A DNA stretch of 32,176 bases from Bacteroidales bacterium (GTDB lineage Bacteria; Bacteroidota; Bacteroidia; Bacteroidales; UBA932): contig JAGAAD010000086.1 of the NCBI GenBank assembly GCA_017615445.1, forward strand, positions 1 through 32,176, in the 5' to 3' direction. The notes under the pieces are model-generated. The model was not told the origin of the DNA, searched no databases, and worked only from the letters and a program-made list of their open reading frames with translations. The translations under genes were made by a program, and so were the position numbers. Positions 1 through 8,113 of the stretch are shown piece by piece. The stretch's first letter is position 1. Each line of letters opens with the position of its first letter.

Positions 1-8
1 AAAGAAGA

Positions 9-788
9 TTACTCTACCTTCTTGCCAACCTTCTCGAGGGTGACGTTGAAGATAAGGGTGGAGCCGGGCTCGATGCCTGCCTGAGGCTGGCCATTGTCGC
101 CGTAGCCGAGCTTCGCGGGGATGTAGAGCTCGATCTCACCACCTTCGCCGATGAGGGCGAGGCCTTCCTGCCAACCCTTAACGACGCGGTTGAGGAACAT
201 ACGGGTGGCGTCTGCCTCGGGCTTGGTCTCATCGAAGACGGTGCCATCCAGGAGCTTGCCCTGATAGCGTACCCAGACAGTGTCTGCGCCGACGGGCTTC
301 ACTTCGTTACCCTCGGAGATGATCTTGTACTGGAGACCGGAAGGGGAAACCTCCACGCCGGACTTCTTTGCATTGGCGGCAAGGAACTTATCCTCCTTCT
401 CCTTGTTGGAGTAGAGCTGATAGTTGCGCCTGTTCTGGAGATACTCGTTGAAGAGCTCGTTCATGGTGTTCGGATCTACCCTGAACTGCTTGGTGAATTC
501 CTCATCGCGCTGGTTGCCCTTGGCGTTGATGAAATCTTCCATACCCTTGCGGATCTGAGCATAGTCAAGATCGCCAAAGTTGTATCCCTTGATGAAGGAA
601 CCGAAGTTGATACCTACCAGGTAGCTGACGTCCTTCACATTCTGACGGCTGGGAATGAAATCTTTTGCTGTCTTCTCCACGGGAGCCTGATCCACATCTT
701 CTCCCTCTGCTTCTGCCTCTCCCTTGGGAGCGCAGGCTGCTACTGCAAGGCCCATTGCAAGGGCCACAAACCACTTGTTGAATTTCAT
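9..788 (-). CDS. FKBP-type peptidyl-prolyl cis-trans isomerase, lipoprotein
   Basis: This 259-residue protein should catalyse cis-trans isomerisation of X-Pro bonds in the cell envelope and so assist folding of exported proteins. A lipoprotein signal peptide ends at Cys19 (lipobox AVAAC), followed by an acidic linker rich in Glu and Asp. Residues of about 50-140 resemble the helical FKBP N-terminal dimerisation region. The FKBP catalytic domain follows at about 150-255, with the family landmarks VRYQGKLLDGTVFDET, GWQEGL, IPAKLGYGD and a closing LIFNVTLEKV. It starts 22 bp after the ROK kinase stop, on the same strand, so it could be the last gene of that transcription unit. The short gap is AT-rich and contains TAATTTTT, a 7/8 match to TAnnTTTG, so it may also have its own promoter. 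The family call is firm; the natural clients are unknown. Confidence 0.93.
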   Translation of the reverse strand: MKFNKWFVALAMGLAVAACAPKGEAEAEGEDVDQAPVEKTAKDFIPSRQNVKDVSYLVGINFGSFIKGYNFGDLDYAQIRKGMEDFINAKGNQRDEEFTKQFRVDPNTMNELFNEYLQNRRNYQLYSNKEKEDKFLAANAKKSGVEVSPSGLQYKIISEGNEVKPVGADTVWVRYQGKLLDGTVFDETKPEADATRMFLNRVVKGWQEGLALIGEGGEIELYIPAKLGYGDNGQPQAGIEPGSTLIFNVTLEKVGKKVE

Positions 789-810
789 ATTGTTAAAAAA
801 TTAATTCCTT

Positions 811-1773
811 CTACAATTCCCAGGCGAGGGCCGAGGCGCCGAGGATGGCGGCGTCCGAAGCCGGAAGCTTGGAGAATAAAAGTTTGACTTTATTCCTCCA
901 CAGAGGAAGCACGTTCTCGTTCATTGAGTCGTAAGTGGGCTGGTAGATGAACTCCTTCGCACGGGCAAGGCCTCCGAAGAGAACGATTGCCTCAGGCGCG
1001 GAGAACTCCACGAAGTCTGCGAGCGAAGCTCCGAGGATGCGTCCTGTGTAGTTGAAAATCTCTTTTGCGAGCTCGTCTCCGTTCGAAGCGGCTTCGTAGA
1101 CATCCTTGGAGGTGATGTTCTCGATATCACGGAGAACGCTGGGCCTCTCAGGATCTATCTCGAGCCATTCGCGGGCAGTACGGGCCACACCCATTGCGGA
1201 GCAATAAGCCTCGAGGCAGCCGGTCTTGCCGCAGCCGCAGAGGCGTCCGTTGTGACGCACTGCCGCGGTGTGGCCCAGCTCGCCCGCGAAACCATCGTGG
1301 CCGTAGACCACGTTACCGCCGATGACGATACCGCTGCCCACGCCCGTTCCGAGGGTGATCATGATGAAATCTTTCATTCCCTTCGCGGCGCCGTAGGTCA
1401 TCTCACCCACCGCCGCAGCATTTGCGTCGTTGGTGAGGGCGACCTTCAGGCCGTCAAGAGACTTCGAGAGCATCTTGCTGAAAGGCACTGCGCTCTTCGC
1501 CGCCCAAACGAGATTGGGTGCAAAGGCGATCTCGCCGGTGTAGTAATTACCGTTCGGGGCACCTACTCCGATACCGCGGATCTGGCCTTCCTTTCCGGAC
1601 TTCCTGATGAGGTCCTTGATGGCTGCTGCGAGCACATCCACAAAGGCCTGAGGATCTTCGTCGTTGTCCGTCCTGATGACGGTCTGCTCAAGGACGGTGC
1701 CGTGGATATCCACTACGCCGATCTTGGAGGTCTGACCTCCCACATCGACACCGACTACGAAATTCTTCTCCAT
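811..1773 (-). CDS. ROK-family sugar kinase, glucokinase-like
   Basis: A 320-residue ROK kinase that probably phosphorylates glucose or a related hexose with ATP in the cytoplasm. The N-terminal phosphate loop is GVDVGGQTSKIGV (about residues 8-20). The catalytic base is Asp116 in LTNDANAA, and LGTGVGSG lies at 141-148. The ROK signature runs through GELGH at 164-168. The zinc site is complete: His168 with Cys179, Cys181 and Cys186 in CGCGKTGCLE. The size is normal for the family. It starts 3 bp after the stop of the MFS sugar transporter, so uptake and phosphorylation are very likely cotranscribed. Glucokinase is the best guess because the nearby locus would release glucose, but ROK members also act on other hexoses and N-acetyl sugars, and specificity cannot be read from sequence alone. 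Confidence 0.9.
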   Translation of the reverse strand: MEKNFVVGVDVGGQTSKIGVVDIHGTVLEQTVIRTDNDEDPQAFVDVLAAAIKDLIRKSGKEGQIRGIGVGAPNGNYYTGEIAFAPNLVWAAKSAVPFSKMLSKSLDGLKVALTNDANAAAVGEMTYGAAKGMKDFIMITLGTGVGSGIVIGGNVVYGHDGFAGELGHTAAVRHNGRLCGCGKTGCLEAYCSAMGVARTAREWLEIDPERPSVLRDIENITSKDVYEAASNGDELAKEIFNYTGRILGASLADFVEFSAPEAIVLFGGLARAKEFIYQPTYDSMNENVLPLWRNKVKLLFSKLPASDAAILGASALAWEL

Positions 1774-1776
1774 CTC

Positions 1777-3048
1777 TTAGTCTACCTTGATGTCTTTGTT
1801 GACATTCTTCGAGCCCACGAGTGCGTAGAACACGAGGAATGCGAGGCAGGCGATGATGAGCCAGTAGCTCTGCATCGATCCGACCTTGTCTGCAAGGAGG
1901 TTCTGGAAGAACGGGATGATACCGCCGCCGCAAACCAGAGTCATGAAGATACCGGAAGCAGCTGCTGTGTACTTGCCGAGGCCCTCAACTGCGAGGTTGA
2001 AGATTGCGCCCCACATGATCGAGGTGCAAAGGCCGCAGAGGACGAGGAAGCCGAGAGAAAGCGGGAAGACGTTCTTGCCGAGGGAGATGAAAATGTCCTC
2101 GGGAACGAAAATCGCGCAGATGAGGAAAACGATGGCTACTGAAGACATCACGCCGAGCATGGCCTTACTGCTGACCTTGGAGCTGACGGGAGCGCCGATC
2201 AGACGGCCGATGAGCATGCAGAACCAGTAGGCTCCGATCATGGTGCCGGTGATGGCCGGGCCGACCTCAGGAAGCGAGCTGAAGTGCACGTTCGCGGTGT
2301 TCGGGATACCCACCTCGATTCCGACATAGAAGAAAATCGCAACTGCGCCGAGCACGAAGTGACGGAAGGAAAGGGCGCTGTGAGGGTCCTTCTCCTTGCC
2401 GCCGGCCAGACGGGCTGCCTTCTCCTCCGCTGTCTCCATATGAGGCTCGGGGATGTGCGTGAGCTTGATCACGACATAGGCGATAGCGAAGATCGCCATG
2501 GCGATAATCATCACGGGAGCCGCCTTCGCCACGGTCGCGTCTGCGATCGAGCCGCCGACGAGCCAGCCAACGAGGATCGGGGCAAGAGTTCCACCGATAC
2601 TGTTGCAGGAGCCGCCCCACTGAATCAGCTGGTTGCCTTTGTTTCCGCCGCCGCCGAGGGTGTTCAGCATCGGGTTCACGACTATGTTCAGCATACACAT
2701 CGAGAAGCCTGCCACGAAGGCACCGAGCACATAGACGAAGAAGCTCTCGGCATAGCCGGAAAGGAACTGGATCGCCACGCCCACGAGACCGACTATTACG
2801 GCGGTCAGAGCGGTGAACTTATAACCTTTGCGGCGCAGGATCAGACCCGCCGGAATACCCATGCAGGCATAGGCGATGAAGTTGGCGAGGGTACCGAGCT
2901 GCGAGAGAGCCTTCGAGGCTCCGAACTGATTTGTTACGACCACACCCATCGAACCCGCGAGGTTCGTCACGAATGCGATCATGAAGAACAGTGCGAACAT
3001 CACCACGATAGCCGGGGTGTAGTTCTGTTTCTTTTCTACATTAGCCAT
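1777..3048 (-). CDS. MFS sugar transporter, FucP/GluP (FHS) family
   Basis: A 423-residue inner-membrane protein with about 12 hydrophobic segments, of the fucose-galactose-glucose:H+ symporter type. Family landmarks are the FxxxAFVTNLAGSM start of helix 1, the RRKGYK loop after helix 2, and the NPMLNTLGG...QWGGSCNSIGGTLAPILVG segment spanning helices 4-5, which in FucP-type carriers lines the sugar path. A charged cytoplasmic loop at about residues 203-222 separates the two halves. It is 3 bp upstream of the ROK kinase and 26 bp downstream of the acyl-CoA synthetase. The 26-bp gap is AT-rich and contains TATATTTT, a 7/8 match to the Bacteroidota -7 element, so a promoter for the transporter-kinase pair is possible. 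The sugar is not identifiable; glucose is the natural inference from the partner kinase. Confidence 0.9.
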   Translation of the reverse strand: MANVEKKQNYTPAIVVMFALFFMIAFVTNLAGSMGVVVTNQFGASKALSQLGTLANFIAYACMGIPAGLILRRKGYKFTALTAVIVGLVGVAIQFLSGYAESFFVYVLGAFVAGFSMCMLNIVVNPMLNTLGGGGNKGNQLIQWGGSCNSIGGTLAPILVGWLVGGSIADATVAKAAPVMIIAMAIFAIAYVVIKLTHIPEPHMETAEEKAARLAGGKEKDPHSALSFRHFVLGAVAIFFYVGIEVGIPNTANVHFSSLPEVGPAITGTMIGAYWFCMLIGRLIGAPVSSKVSSKAMLGVMSSVAIVFLICAIFVPEDIFISLGKNVFPLSLGFLVLCGLCTSIMWGAIFNLAVEGLGKYTAAASGIFMTLVCGGGIIPFFQNLLADKVGSMQSYWLIIACLAFLVFYALVGSKNVNKDIKVD

Positions 3049-3074
3049 AGTTATGTGTTATTTAAAATATAATT

Positions 3075-5000
3075 CTACTCGAGTGCTTTGAGGTTCTGCT
3101 CGTTCACGATGGGACGTCCTTCAGGAGTGTACGCGAAGTCCATACGGGCTGCGTAGTGCTCCTCCACCTTGCGGCGGACCATTTTCATCGTGCTGTTCAT
3201 CATGCCGTTGGCGATGGAGAACGCCTCGTCGCAGATGACCACTGCGGTGGGCAGCCAGCGATCCGGGAACAGAGCGTCGTGAGGGCCACCTGTCTTATAG
3301 GTGTCGATCTCAGCCTGAATCTTGAGCAGCATCGCCTCACGGCCCTCGCGGCTCTTAGGATCCAGACCCTGAGCCTTCACGAACTCGGCCAGATTGTCCT
3401 TGTTCGGGACGATGAGGCAGATGGTGTAAGGGTTCTGGTTGTTATGCAGAACTGCAGCCTCCACATACTTGGAGACCTCAGGGAGACTGTCCTCAAATGC
3501 TTCCGGAGAGTACTTCTCACCGTCTGCGGAGATCAGCAGGCTCTTGAAGCGGCCCACGACATACAGGAAGTCTGTGTCCCAAGGGCAGATGTAACCCATG
3601 TCACCGGTGTGCAGCCAGTTGTCCACGATGGTCTCTGCTGTGGCCTTCGGATTCTTCCAGTAGCCGGCCATGACGTTCTCGCCGCGGATGACAATCTCGC
3701 CTTTCGTGCCGATAGGAACTTCCTCGCCTTTGTCGTCGCAGATCTTGCAGTCCATAGGCTTCACGATACGGCCGGACGAACCGAAGATGGCGTGGCCGGG
3801 AGAGTTCGCGCAGATGATAGGGGTCGCCTCGGTGAGGCCATAGCCCTGGAACATAGGCATGCCCACTGCGCAGAAGAAGCGCTGAAGCTCGATGTCCAGC
3901 AGGGCGCCGCCGCCCACGAAGAACTGCATGCGGCCGCCGAAGCTCTCACGCACCTTCTTGAAGAGGATCTTGTCGAAGAGCCAGACGAGAGGCTTGCGCC
4001 AGAATGTTCCGCCTGTGCCACGGTTGTAGTACTCCTTATTGTACTTGATTGCGTTCTTGACTGCAAAGTTGAAGAGCTTTTCGGTGGTCTTGCCCTTGGC
4101 CTTGATACCGGTCTCGATGTTCTTCTTGAAGTTACGTGCAAGAGCCGGGACGGAAAGCATCACATGAGGCCTTGTTTCCTTGATGGCCATAGGGATGTTC
4201 TTGAGGGTGGCCAGCGCGTTCTTTCCGATAGGGACGAAGGCGATGCTTCCGCCGTAGGACATCATCGTGTACATACCTGCGACGTGAGCGAAGCAGTGGT
4301 CCAAAGGAAGGATGATGAGCATTACGTGGTTCTCGCCGATGTTGATCACGCTCGAGCCCTGAGCCACGTTCGCGGTGTAATTACGATGCGTAAGAAGAAT
4401 ACCCTTCGGGTCTGCGGTGGTTCCGGAGGTGTAACTGATATTCGCATAGTCGTCCGGTCCCACTGACTGATAGCGGTTCACGAAAGCCTTTTCGTTTGTC
4501 TTCAGGAACTCTTCACCCATCTTCATCACCTCGGACATCCTGATTTCAGGCTCCTTGAGGCTGTCCACGAAAAATGCGGTGTCGTCGAAGACTATCACTT
4601 TCTTGATGTCCGGGCACTCGGGCAGGGCCTCACGGATCCTGGCCAGGTGGTTTGCGGACACGAGAACCCACTTGCTCTCAGAATGCTTGATGCGGAAGAC
4701 TATGTCTGCCGTGCTGCCGAGGTTCACCGAAAGGGGAATGTCTGTGGCTCCGGCGTACATTGCGCCGAGCTCTGCGAGGATCCACATCGAGCGGCTCTCG
4801 GAAAGGAGGGCGATCTTGTCTCCCTTCTCAAGGCCGAGGGCCATCAGACCTGCACCGATTTTATAAGCCGTCTCGCGGGTCTGCTCCTGGGTGATTTCCT
4901 TCCACTCACCGTCCACTTTCTCACGAAGGTAGACGTTGTTCGGGAACTGATGTGTGTACTTCTCTACGAAGTCGATAATGGTAATTCTTTTTTCTGCCAT
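3075..5000 (-). CDS. fadD: AMP-dependent acyl-CoA synthetase (long-chain fatty acid-CoA ligase)
   Basis: A 641-residue ANL-superfamily enzyme expected to activate fatty acids to acyl-CoA through an acyl-adenylate. The ATP/AMP signature YTSGTTADPKG is at residues 190-200. The adenylate-binding GYGLTEATP, the LHTGDMG motif, the hinge region GRFKSLLISADGEKYSPE and the C-terminal NSTMKMVR, which carries the usual catalytic lysine, are all present in order. The length matches bacterial long-chain enzymes of the FAA1/FadD15 type. There is no signal peptide, so it is cytoplasmic or peripherally membrane-bound. It starts 12 bp after the stop of the downstream deoxynucleoside kinase copy, so cotranscription with the kinases is likely although no metabolic link is obvious. 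The superfamily is certain; chain-length preference is not. The gene symbol is a functional analogy. Confidence 0.9.
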   Translation of the reverse strand: MAEKRITIIDFVEKYTHQFPNNVYLREKVDGEWKEITQEQTRETAYKIGAGLMALGLEKGDKIALLSESRSMWILAELGAMYAGATDIPLSVNLGSTADIVFRIKHSESKWVLVSANHLARIREALPECPDIKKVIVFDDTAFFVDSLKEPEIRMSEVMKMGEEFLKTNEKAFVNRYQSVGPDDYANISYTSGTTADPKGILLTHRNYTANVAQGSSVINIGENHVMLIILPLDHCFAHVAGMYTMMSYGGSIAFVPIGKNALATLKNIPMAIKETRPHVMLSVPALARNFKKNIETGIKAKGKTTEKLFNFAVKNAIKYNKEYYNRGTGGTFWRKPLVWLFDKILFKKVRESFGGRMQFFVGGGALLDIELQRFFCAVGMPMFQGYGLTEATPIICANSPGHAIFGSSGRIVKPMDCKICDDKGEEVPIGTKGEIVIRGENVMAGYWKNPKATAETIVDNWLHTGDMGYICPWDTDFLYVVGRFKSLLISADGEKYSPEAFEDSLPEVSKYVEAAVLHNNQNPYTICLIVPNKDNLAEFVKAQGLDPKSREGREAMLLKIQAEIDTYKTGGPHDALFPDRWLPTAVVICDEAFSIANGMMNSTMKMVRRKVEEHYAARMDFAYTPEGRPIVNEQNLKALE

Positions 5001-5012
5001 ATCTGATTTAAA

Positions 5013-5636
5013 TTATTTTTTAGCTGAGAAAAGACCGAACATCTGCGCGTCGATCATATCAGTGATCTTCGCAAAATCTTCGGGGTTGTTTCCAAACTTG
5101 ATGTTATCTGCGTCGACAATCAGGAGATTGCCGTCATATTCCTTGATCCAGTTTTCATATTTCTCATTCAGTCCGGTTAAGTAATCAATTCTTATGCCTT
5201 TTTCGTACTCCCTGCCGCGCTTCTGAATCTGGGCGACCAGGTTCGGAATGCTGGAGCGGAGATAGATCATGAGATCCGGGTTTCCCACCAGGGACATCAT
5301 GAGGTTAAAGAGATCCGAATAGTTGTCGAAGTCCCTCGTGCTCATCAAACCCATGTCGTGCAGGTTCGGGGCGAAGATCTTCGCGTCTTCGTAGATCGTC
5401 CTGTCCTGGATGATGATGTCGTCCGTCCGGCTGATGTCCACCACATCTTTGAAACGCTTGTTCAGGAAGTAGATCTGGAGGTTGAACGACCAGCGTTCCA
5501 TGTCTTCGTAGAAATCCGACAGATACGGGTTGAAGTCGACAGATTCGAATTTGGGAGTCCAGCCATAGTGTGCTGCAAGCATCTTGGTTAAAGTGGTCTT
5601 ACCGCTTCCGATGTTTCCCGCAATTGCTATATGCAT
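5013..5636 (-). CDS. Deoxynucleoside kinase, copy 1
   Basis: A 207-residue deoxyribonucleoside kinase of the dCK/dGK fold, phosphorylating deoxynucleosides for dNTP salvage. The P-loop GNIGSGKTT is at residues 7-15. The DRT motif is at 78-80 with Glu83 just after it (DRTIYED). The arginine-rich lid is at about 140-145 (RGREYE). Length is typical for bacterial enzymes of this family. A close paralogue lies 42 bp upstream on the same strand; the two match over their whole length, including ESVxxNPYL, RWSFNLxxYFL and LVxQIQKRGRxYE. The substrate (deoxyadenosine, deoxyguanosine, or other) cannot be assigned. Tandem dAK/dGK genes in lactobacilli encode the two subunits of a heterodimer, so a similar pairing is possible here. 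An exact TAnnTTTG element precedes this copy. Confidence 0.9.
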   Translation of the reverse strand: MHIAIAGNIGSGKTTLTKMLAAHYGWTPKFESVDFNPYLSDFYEDMERWSFNLQIYFLNKRFKDVVDISRTDDIIIQDRTIYEDAKIFAPNLHDMGLMSTRDFDNYSDLFNLMMSLVGNPDLMIYLRSSIPNLVAQIQKRGREYEKGIRIDYLTGLNEKYENWIKEYDGNLLIVDADNIKFGNNPEDFAKITDMIDAQMFGLFSAKK

Positions 5637-5658
5637 ATTGTTCTCTTTTAAAAGCCTA

Positions 5659-5666
5659 CAAATATA
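5659..5666 (-). promoter_or_regulatory. Candidate -7 promoter element upstream of deoxynucleoside kinase copy 1
   Basis: On the minus strand the octamer reads TATATTTG, an exact match to the Bacteroidota -7 consensus TAnnTTTG. A TTTTT run lies 18 nt upstream where the -33 TTTG box would be; it overlaps the last codons of the other kinase. Transcription would start about 15 nt before the ATG at 5636. The match to a short AT-rich motif may be chance. Confidence 0.4.
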
Positions 5667-5678
5667 ATCAATTAATCC

Positions 5679-6293
5679 CTATTTAAAAAGTCCATAGAGT
5701 TCGGCGTCCACCTTGTCCGTGACGAGGGCGAAGTCCTCCGGACGGTTTTCATAGTCCAGCCCGTCGCCGTCTATAATCAGCAGGCGACCCTTGTACTCCC
5801 CTATCCACTTTTCGTAGAGTTCGTTCAGTCCGCCAAGATACTCCAGGCTCATGCCCTGCTCGTATCCCCTGCCCCTTTTCTGAATCTGGGACACCAGATG
5901 CGGCACGCTCGAGCGGATGTAGATCAGCAGGTCCGGCAGCTTCACCAGCGACATCATCAGGTCGAACAGGTCCATATAGGTGGCGAAATCGCGCTCGGAC
6001 AGATTACCCATACGGTAGTTATTCTGCACGAATATCTGCACGCCTTCCAGAATCGTCCTGTCCTGGATGATGACGCCCTTGCTCTTGGCGATCTCGAGGG
6101 TGTCCCTGAAGCGCTGGGCCAGGAAATACACCTCCAGATTGAAGGACCAGCGCTGGATGTCGGAATAATAATCTTCAAGATAAGGATTGTACGTCACGGA
6201 CTCGAAACGGGGAGTCCAGCCGTAGTACTCTGCGAGTTTGCGGGTGAGGGTAGTCTTCCCGCAGCCTATATTGCCAGCTATTCCGATGTGCAT
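5679..6293 (-). CDS. Deoxynucleoside kinase, copy 2
   Basis: A 204-residue paralogue of the gene just downstream, with the same dCK/dGK architecture. The P-loop GNIGCGKTT is at residues 7-15 and differs from copy 1 by Cys for Ser at residue 11. DRT is at 78-80 but is followed by ILEG rather than IYED, so the residues after DRT, near the sugar and base pocket, have diverged. The lid is RGRGYE at about 140-145. The retained catalytic motifs argue that both copies are active. Divergence near the active site fits a split in base specificity or two different subunits of a heterodimer; this is inference. It is the first gene of the leftward unit and faces the MBL-fold gene across an 81-bp divergent promoter region. 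Confidence 0.9.
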   Translation of the reverse strand: MHIGIAGNIGCGKTTLTRKLAEYYGWTPRFESVTYNPYLEDYYSDIQRWSFNLEVYFLAQRFRDTLEIAKSKGVIIQDRTILEGVQIFVQNNYRMGNLSERDFATYMDLFDLMMSLVKLPDLLIYIRSSVPHLVSQIQKRGRGYEQGMSLEYLGGLNELYEKWIGEYKGRLLIIDGDGLDYENRPEDFALVTDKVDAELYGLFK

Positions 6294-6318
6294 AAGAGAT
6301 TCGTGGTTTGCAATCTCA

Positions 6319-6326
6319 CAAATTTA
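6319..6326 (-). promoter_or_regulatory. Candidate -7 promoter element for the leftward kinase unit
   Basis: On the minus strand the octamer is TAAATTTG, an exact TAnnTTTG match, 25 nt upstream of the kinase ATG at 6293. The nearest upstream TTTG (6356-6359) is about 29 nt away, longer than the usual spacing of about 19-21, so only the -7 box is supported. Confidence 0.4.
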
Positions 6327-6339
6327 CTGAAAGTTTTGC

Positions 6340-6347
6340 TATTTTTG
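6340..6347 (+). promoter_or_regulatory. Candidate -7 promoter element for the MBL-fold hydrolase
   Basis: The octamer TATTTTTG matches TAnnTTTG exactly and lies 27 nt upstream of the ATG at 6375, placing transcription start about 20 nt before the gene. No good -33 TTTG is seen at standard spacing. It also argues that the reading frame open upstream of 6375 is not translated. Confidence 0.4.
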
Positions 6348-6374
6348 CCTTCAGCCAAACAGAGTTATGCACAA

Positions 6375-7010
6375 ATGCTGAACATCCGCAGAGAAGTCTT
6401 CAACGCCTATCAGGAAAACACCTACATCATATCCCTCGGAGATGCCCCCGAGGCGGTGATAGTGGATCCCGGCTGCATCTCAGAAGAGGAAAAGGACCGC
6501 CTGCTGAAAAGACTCGCGGACGCCGGCCTGAAACCGGCCGCAGTGCTGCTGACGCACGCGCATCCGGACCATATCGGGGGCGTGAAACTCCTGCAGGAGC
6601 GTTACGGAGTCAAGACCTACATGTGCGAGGCCGAGAGGACTGTGTTCAGCCTGGACTTCCCCACCACCGCGGTGGAAGACGGCCAGACCATAACGGCCGG
6701 CGGGATTGAGTTCGAAGTGATCACCACGCCGGGGCACACCCCGGGCGGCGTGTGCTGGCTGGCCCGAAAGTATGGCGCCCTCTTCACGGGCGACACCCTC
6801 TTTCGGGGCACGATAGGCCGCACGGACCTCCCCGGCGGCGAGTACGATCAGCTGATAGTCTCCGTGATGGAAAAAATAATGGGCCTGGACGGCAGGATTG
6901 AAATCTTCCCCGGCCACGGCCCCGCCTCGTCAATCTCGGACGAGCGTACGGAAAATCCCTTCCTTCAGCCGTTCAACGAGCCTTGGGAAGGGATAGAATC
7001 CGATAATTAG
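6375..7010 (+). CDS. MBL-fold metallohydrolase, glyoxalase II-like
   Basis: A 211-residue metallo-beta-lactamase-fold hydrolase. The binuclear metal site is complete: His61, His63, Asp65 and His66 in THAHPDH, His121 in TPGHTPGG, Asp140 in FTGD and His181 in FPGHG. This is the short hydroxyacylglutathione hydrolase-like subgroup common in Bacteroidota, which lacks the long C-terminal substrate domain of classical glyoxalase II, so a general thioester or ester hydrolase is the safer description. The frame stays open well upstream, but that part is the antisense shadow of the kinase gene; ATG 6375 is the first plausible start and sits just after a candidate promoter. It converges with the GH16 gene, with only 5 bp between the two stop codons and no visible terminator hairpin. 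Confidence 0.88.
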   Translation: MLNIRREVFNAYQENTYIISLGDAPEAVIVDPGCISEEEKDRLLKRLADAGLKPAAVLLTHAHPDHIGGVKLLQERYGVKTYMCEAERTVFSLDFPTTAVEDGQTITAGGIEFEVITTPGHTPGGVCWLARKYGALFTGDTLFRGTIGRTDLPGGEYDQLIVSVMEKIMGLDGRIEIFPGHGPASSISDERTENPFLQPFNEPWEGIESDN

Positions 7011-7015
7011 AGTCT

Positions 7016-8110
7016 CTACTGCTTCTGGAACACTCTCACCCAGTCCACCTCCATCGCGGTGGGCAGGCACGATTCGTCCACACCCTGGGCGCCGCCCCAA
7101 TCACCTCCCCAAGCGAGGTTGAGGATGATGTAGAACGGTTTGTAGAAGGGCCATGAATCGTGGCCGCCGCCGTTGTTCTTGTAGGTGAGAATCGCCTTGC
7201 CGTCCTGGTAGAAAGTCATATAGTCCGCAGTCCATTCCATTCCGTAGACATGGAACTCAGACTGGCCGGTGGCTATATACCTCTCGGCGTGTTCGATGGA
7301 AGTTCCGCCGTTGTTGTACCTGTTGCAGTGGATGGAAGAGCTGCAGTAGTTGGCGTGGTAGCCCACCTCCTCCATAATGTCGATCTCGCCGTCTTTCGGC
7401 CAGCCGGTGAAGTTGGAGGGCATCATCCAGAACGCGGGCCACGTTCCCTTGCCTTTCGGGAGCTTGATGGAAGCTTCGATCCAGCCGTAGGTCCAGCTCT
7501 TGCGAGTGTTCAGGCGCACGGAACGGACCTTGCCGTCTATCTTCTTCGCCCACACCTTCAGGGTGCCGTCCGAAACGTCGGCGATGTTCACTCCGCCATA
7601 GGAGCCGGCGACATAGTCCTGAAGCTCATGGTTGCCCCAGCCGCTGTCTCCAGTCTGGTACTTCCACTCATCGGTTGCAGGAAGGCCGTCGTAGTCGAAC
7701 TCGTCGTGCCACACCAGGGTGTAGCCCTCCGGAGTCTCGATTCCGGCCTCCTCGGGGTCGAGCCCCGGCTGTCGCATGGGAAGATAGACCCTTGTCTGTC
7801 CGACCTTGATCACCACATTGCCGCCGCGCTCCTTAACGGTCTGATTGGGCTTCACCTTCACGGTGAAGTTCTGCTCGGTCATGGCCGAATAGGGAGGCTC
7901 GATGCTGACTACCCAGTCTTCAGTGCTGTAGACTTCGATTCCGGGGGCCGATGCGGTGACATAGAACCGCAGCTCACCGCCCGGCTGCTCGAAGATGAGC
8001 GAGTCGGGGGTGAACGCGATACTGTTCTCCGGCACCGGAGTCGGCTTCGGCTGGCAAAATGCGGTGAGGAGTATGATCAGAAGTAAAGACAAAGTCCGAA
8101 ATACCTTCAT
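7016..8110 (-). CDS. GH16 endo-beta-glucanase (laminarinase-like) with BACON domain, lipoprotein
   Basis: A 364-residue secreted glycoside hydrolase that should cleave internal beta-1,3 or mixed beta-1,3/1,4-glucan bonds. The signal peptide ends at Cys19; the lipobox LTAFC has Phe at -1, which is unusual, so lipidation is likely but not certain. A BACON-type Ig domain spans about residues 31-115. The GH16 catalytic domain runs from about 125 to the end, with the family opening VWHDEFDYDG and the motif GEIDIMEE, in which Glu242 is the nucleophile, Asp244 the helper and Glu247 the acid/base. The extra Met in the ExDxxE form marks the laminarinase/lichenase branch. It is the last gene of the SusC-SusD-lipoprotein-GH16 cluster, 3 bp after the glycan-binding gene. 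The exact beta-glucan is not determined. Confidence 0.93.
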   Translation of the reverse strand: MKVFRTLSLLLIILLTAFCQPKPTPVPENSIAFTPDSLIFEQPGGELRFYVTASAPGIEVYSTEDWVVSIEPPYSAMTEQNFTVKVKPNQTVKERGGNVVIKVGQTRVYLPMRQPGLDPEEAGIETPEGYTLVWHDEFDYDGLPATDEWKYQTGDSGWGNHELQDYVAGSYGGVNIADVSDGTLKVWAKKIDGKVRSVRLNTRKSWTYGWIEASIKLPKGKGTWPAFWMMPSNFTGWPKDGEIDIMEEVGYHANYCSSSIHCNRYNNGGTSIEHAERYIATGQSEFHVYGMEWTADYMTFYQDGKAILTYKNNGGGHDSWPFYKPFYIILNLAWGGDWGGAQGVDESCLPTAMEVDWVRVFQKQ

Positions 8111-8113
8111 ATG

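Noticed and set aside
5898..6374. N-terminal extension of the MBL-fold hydrolase in the same frame
   Set aside because: It runs through the antisense of the kinase gene and across the divergent promoter region. ATG 6375 gives the normal family N-terminus.
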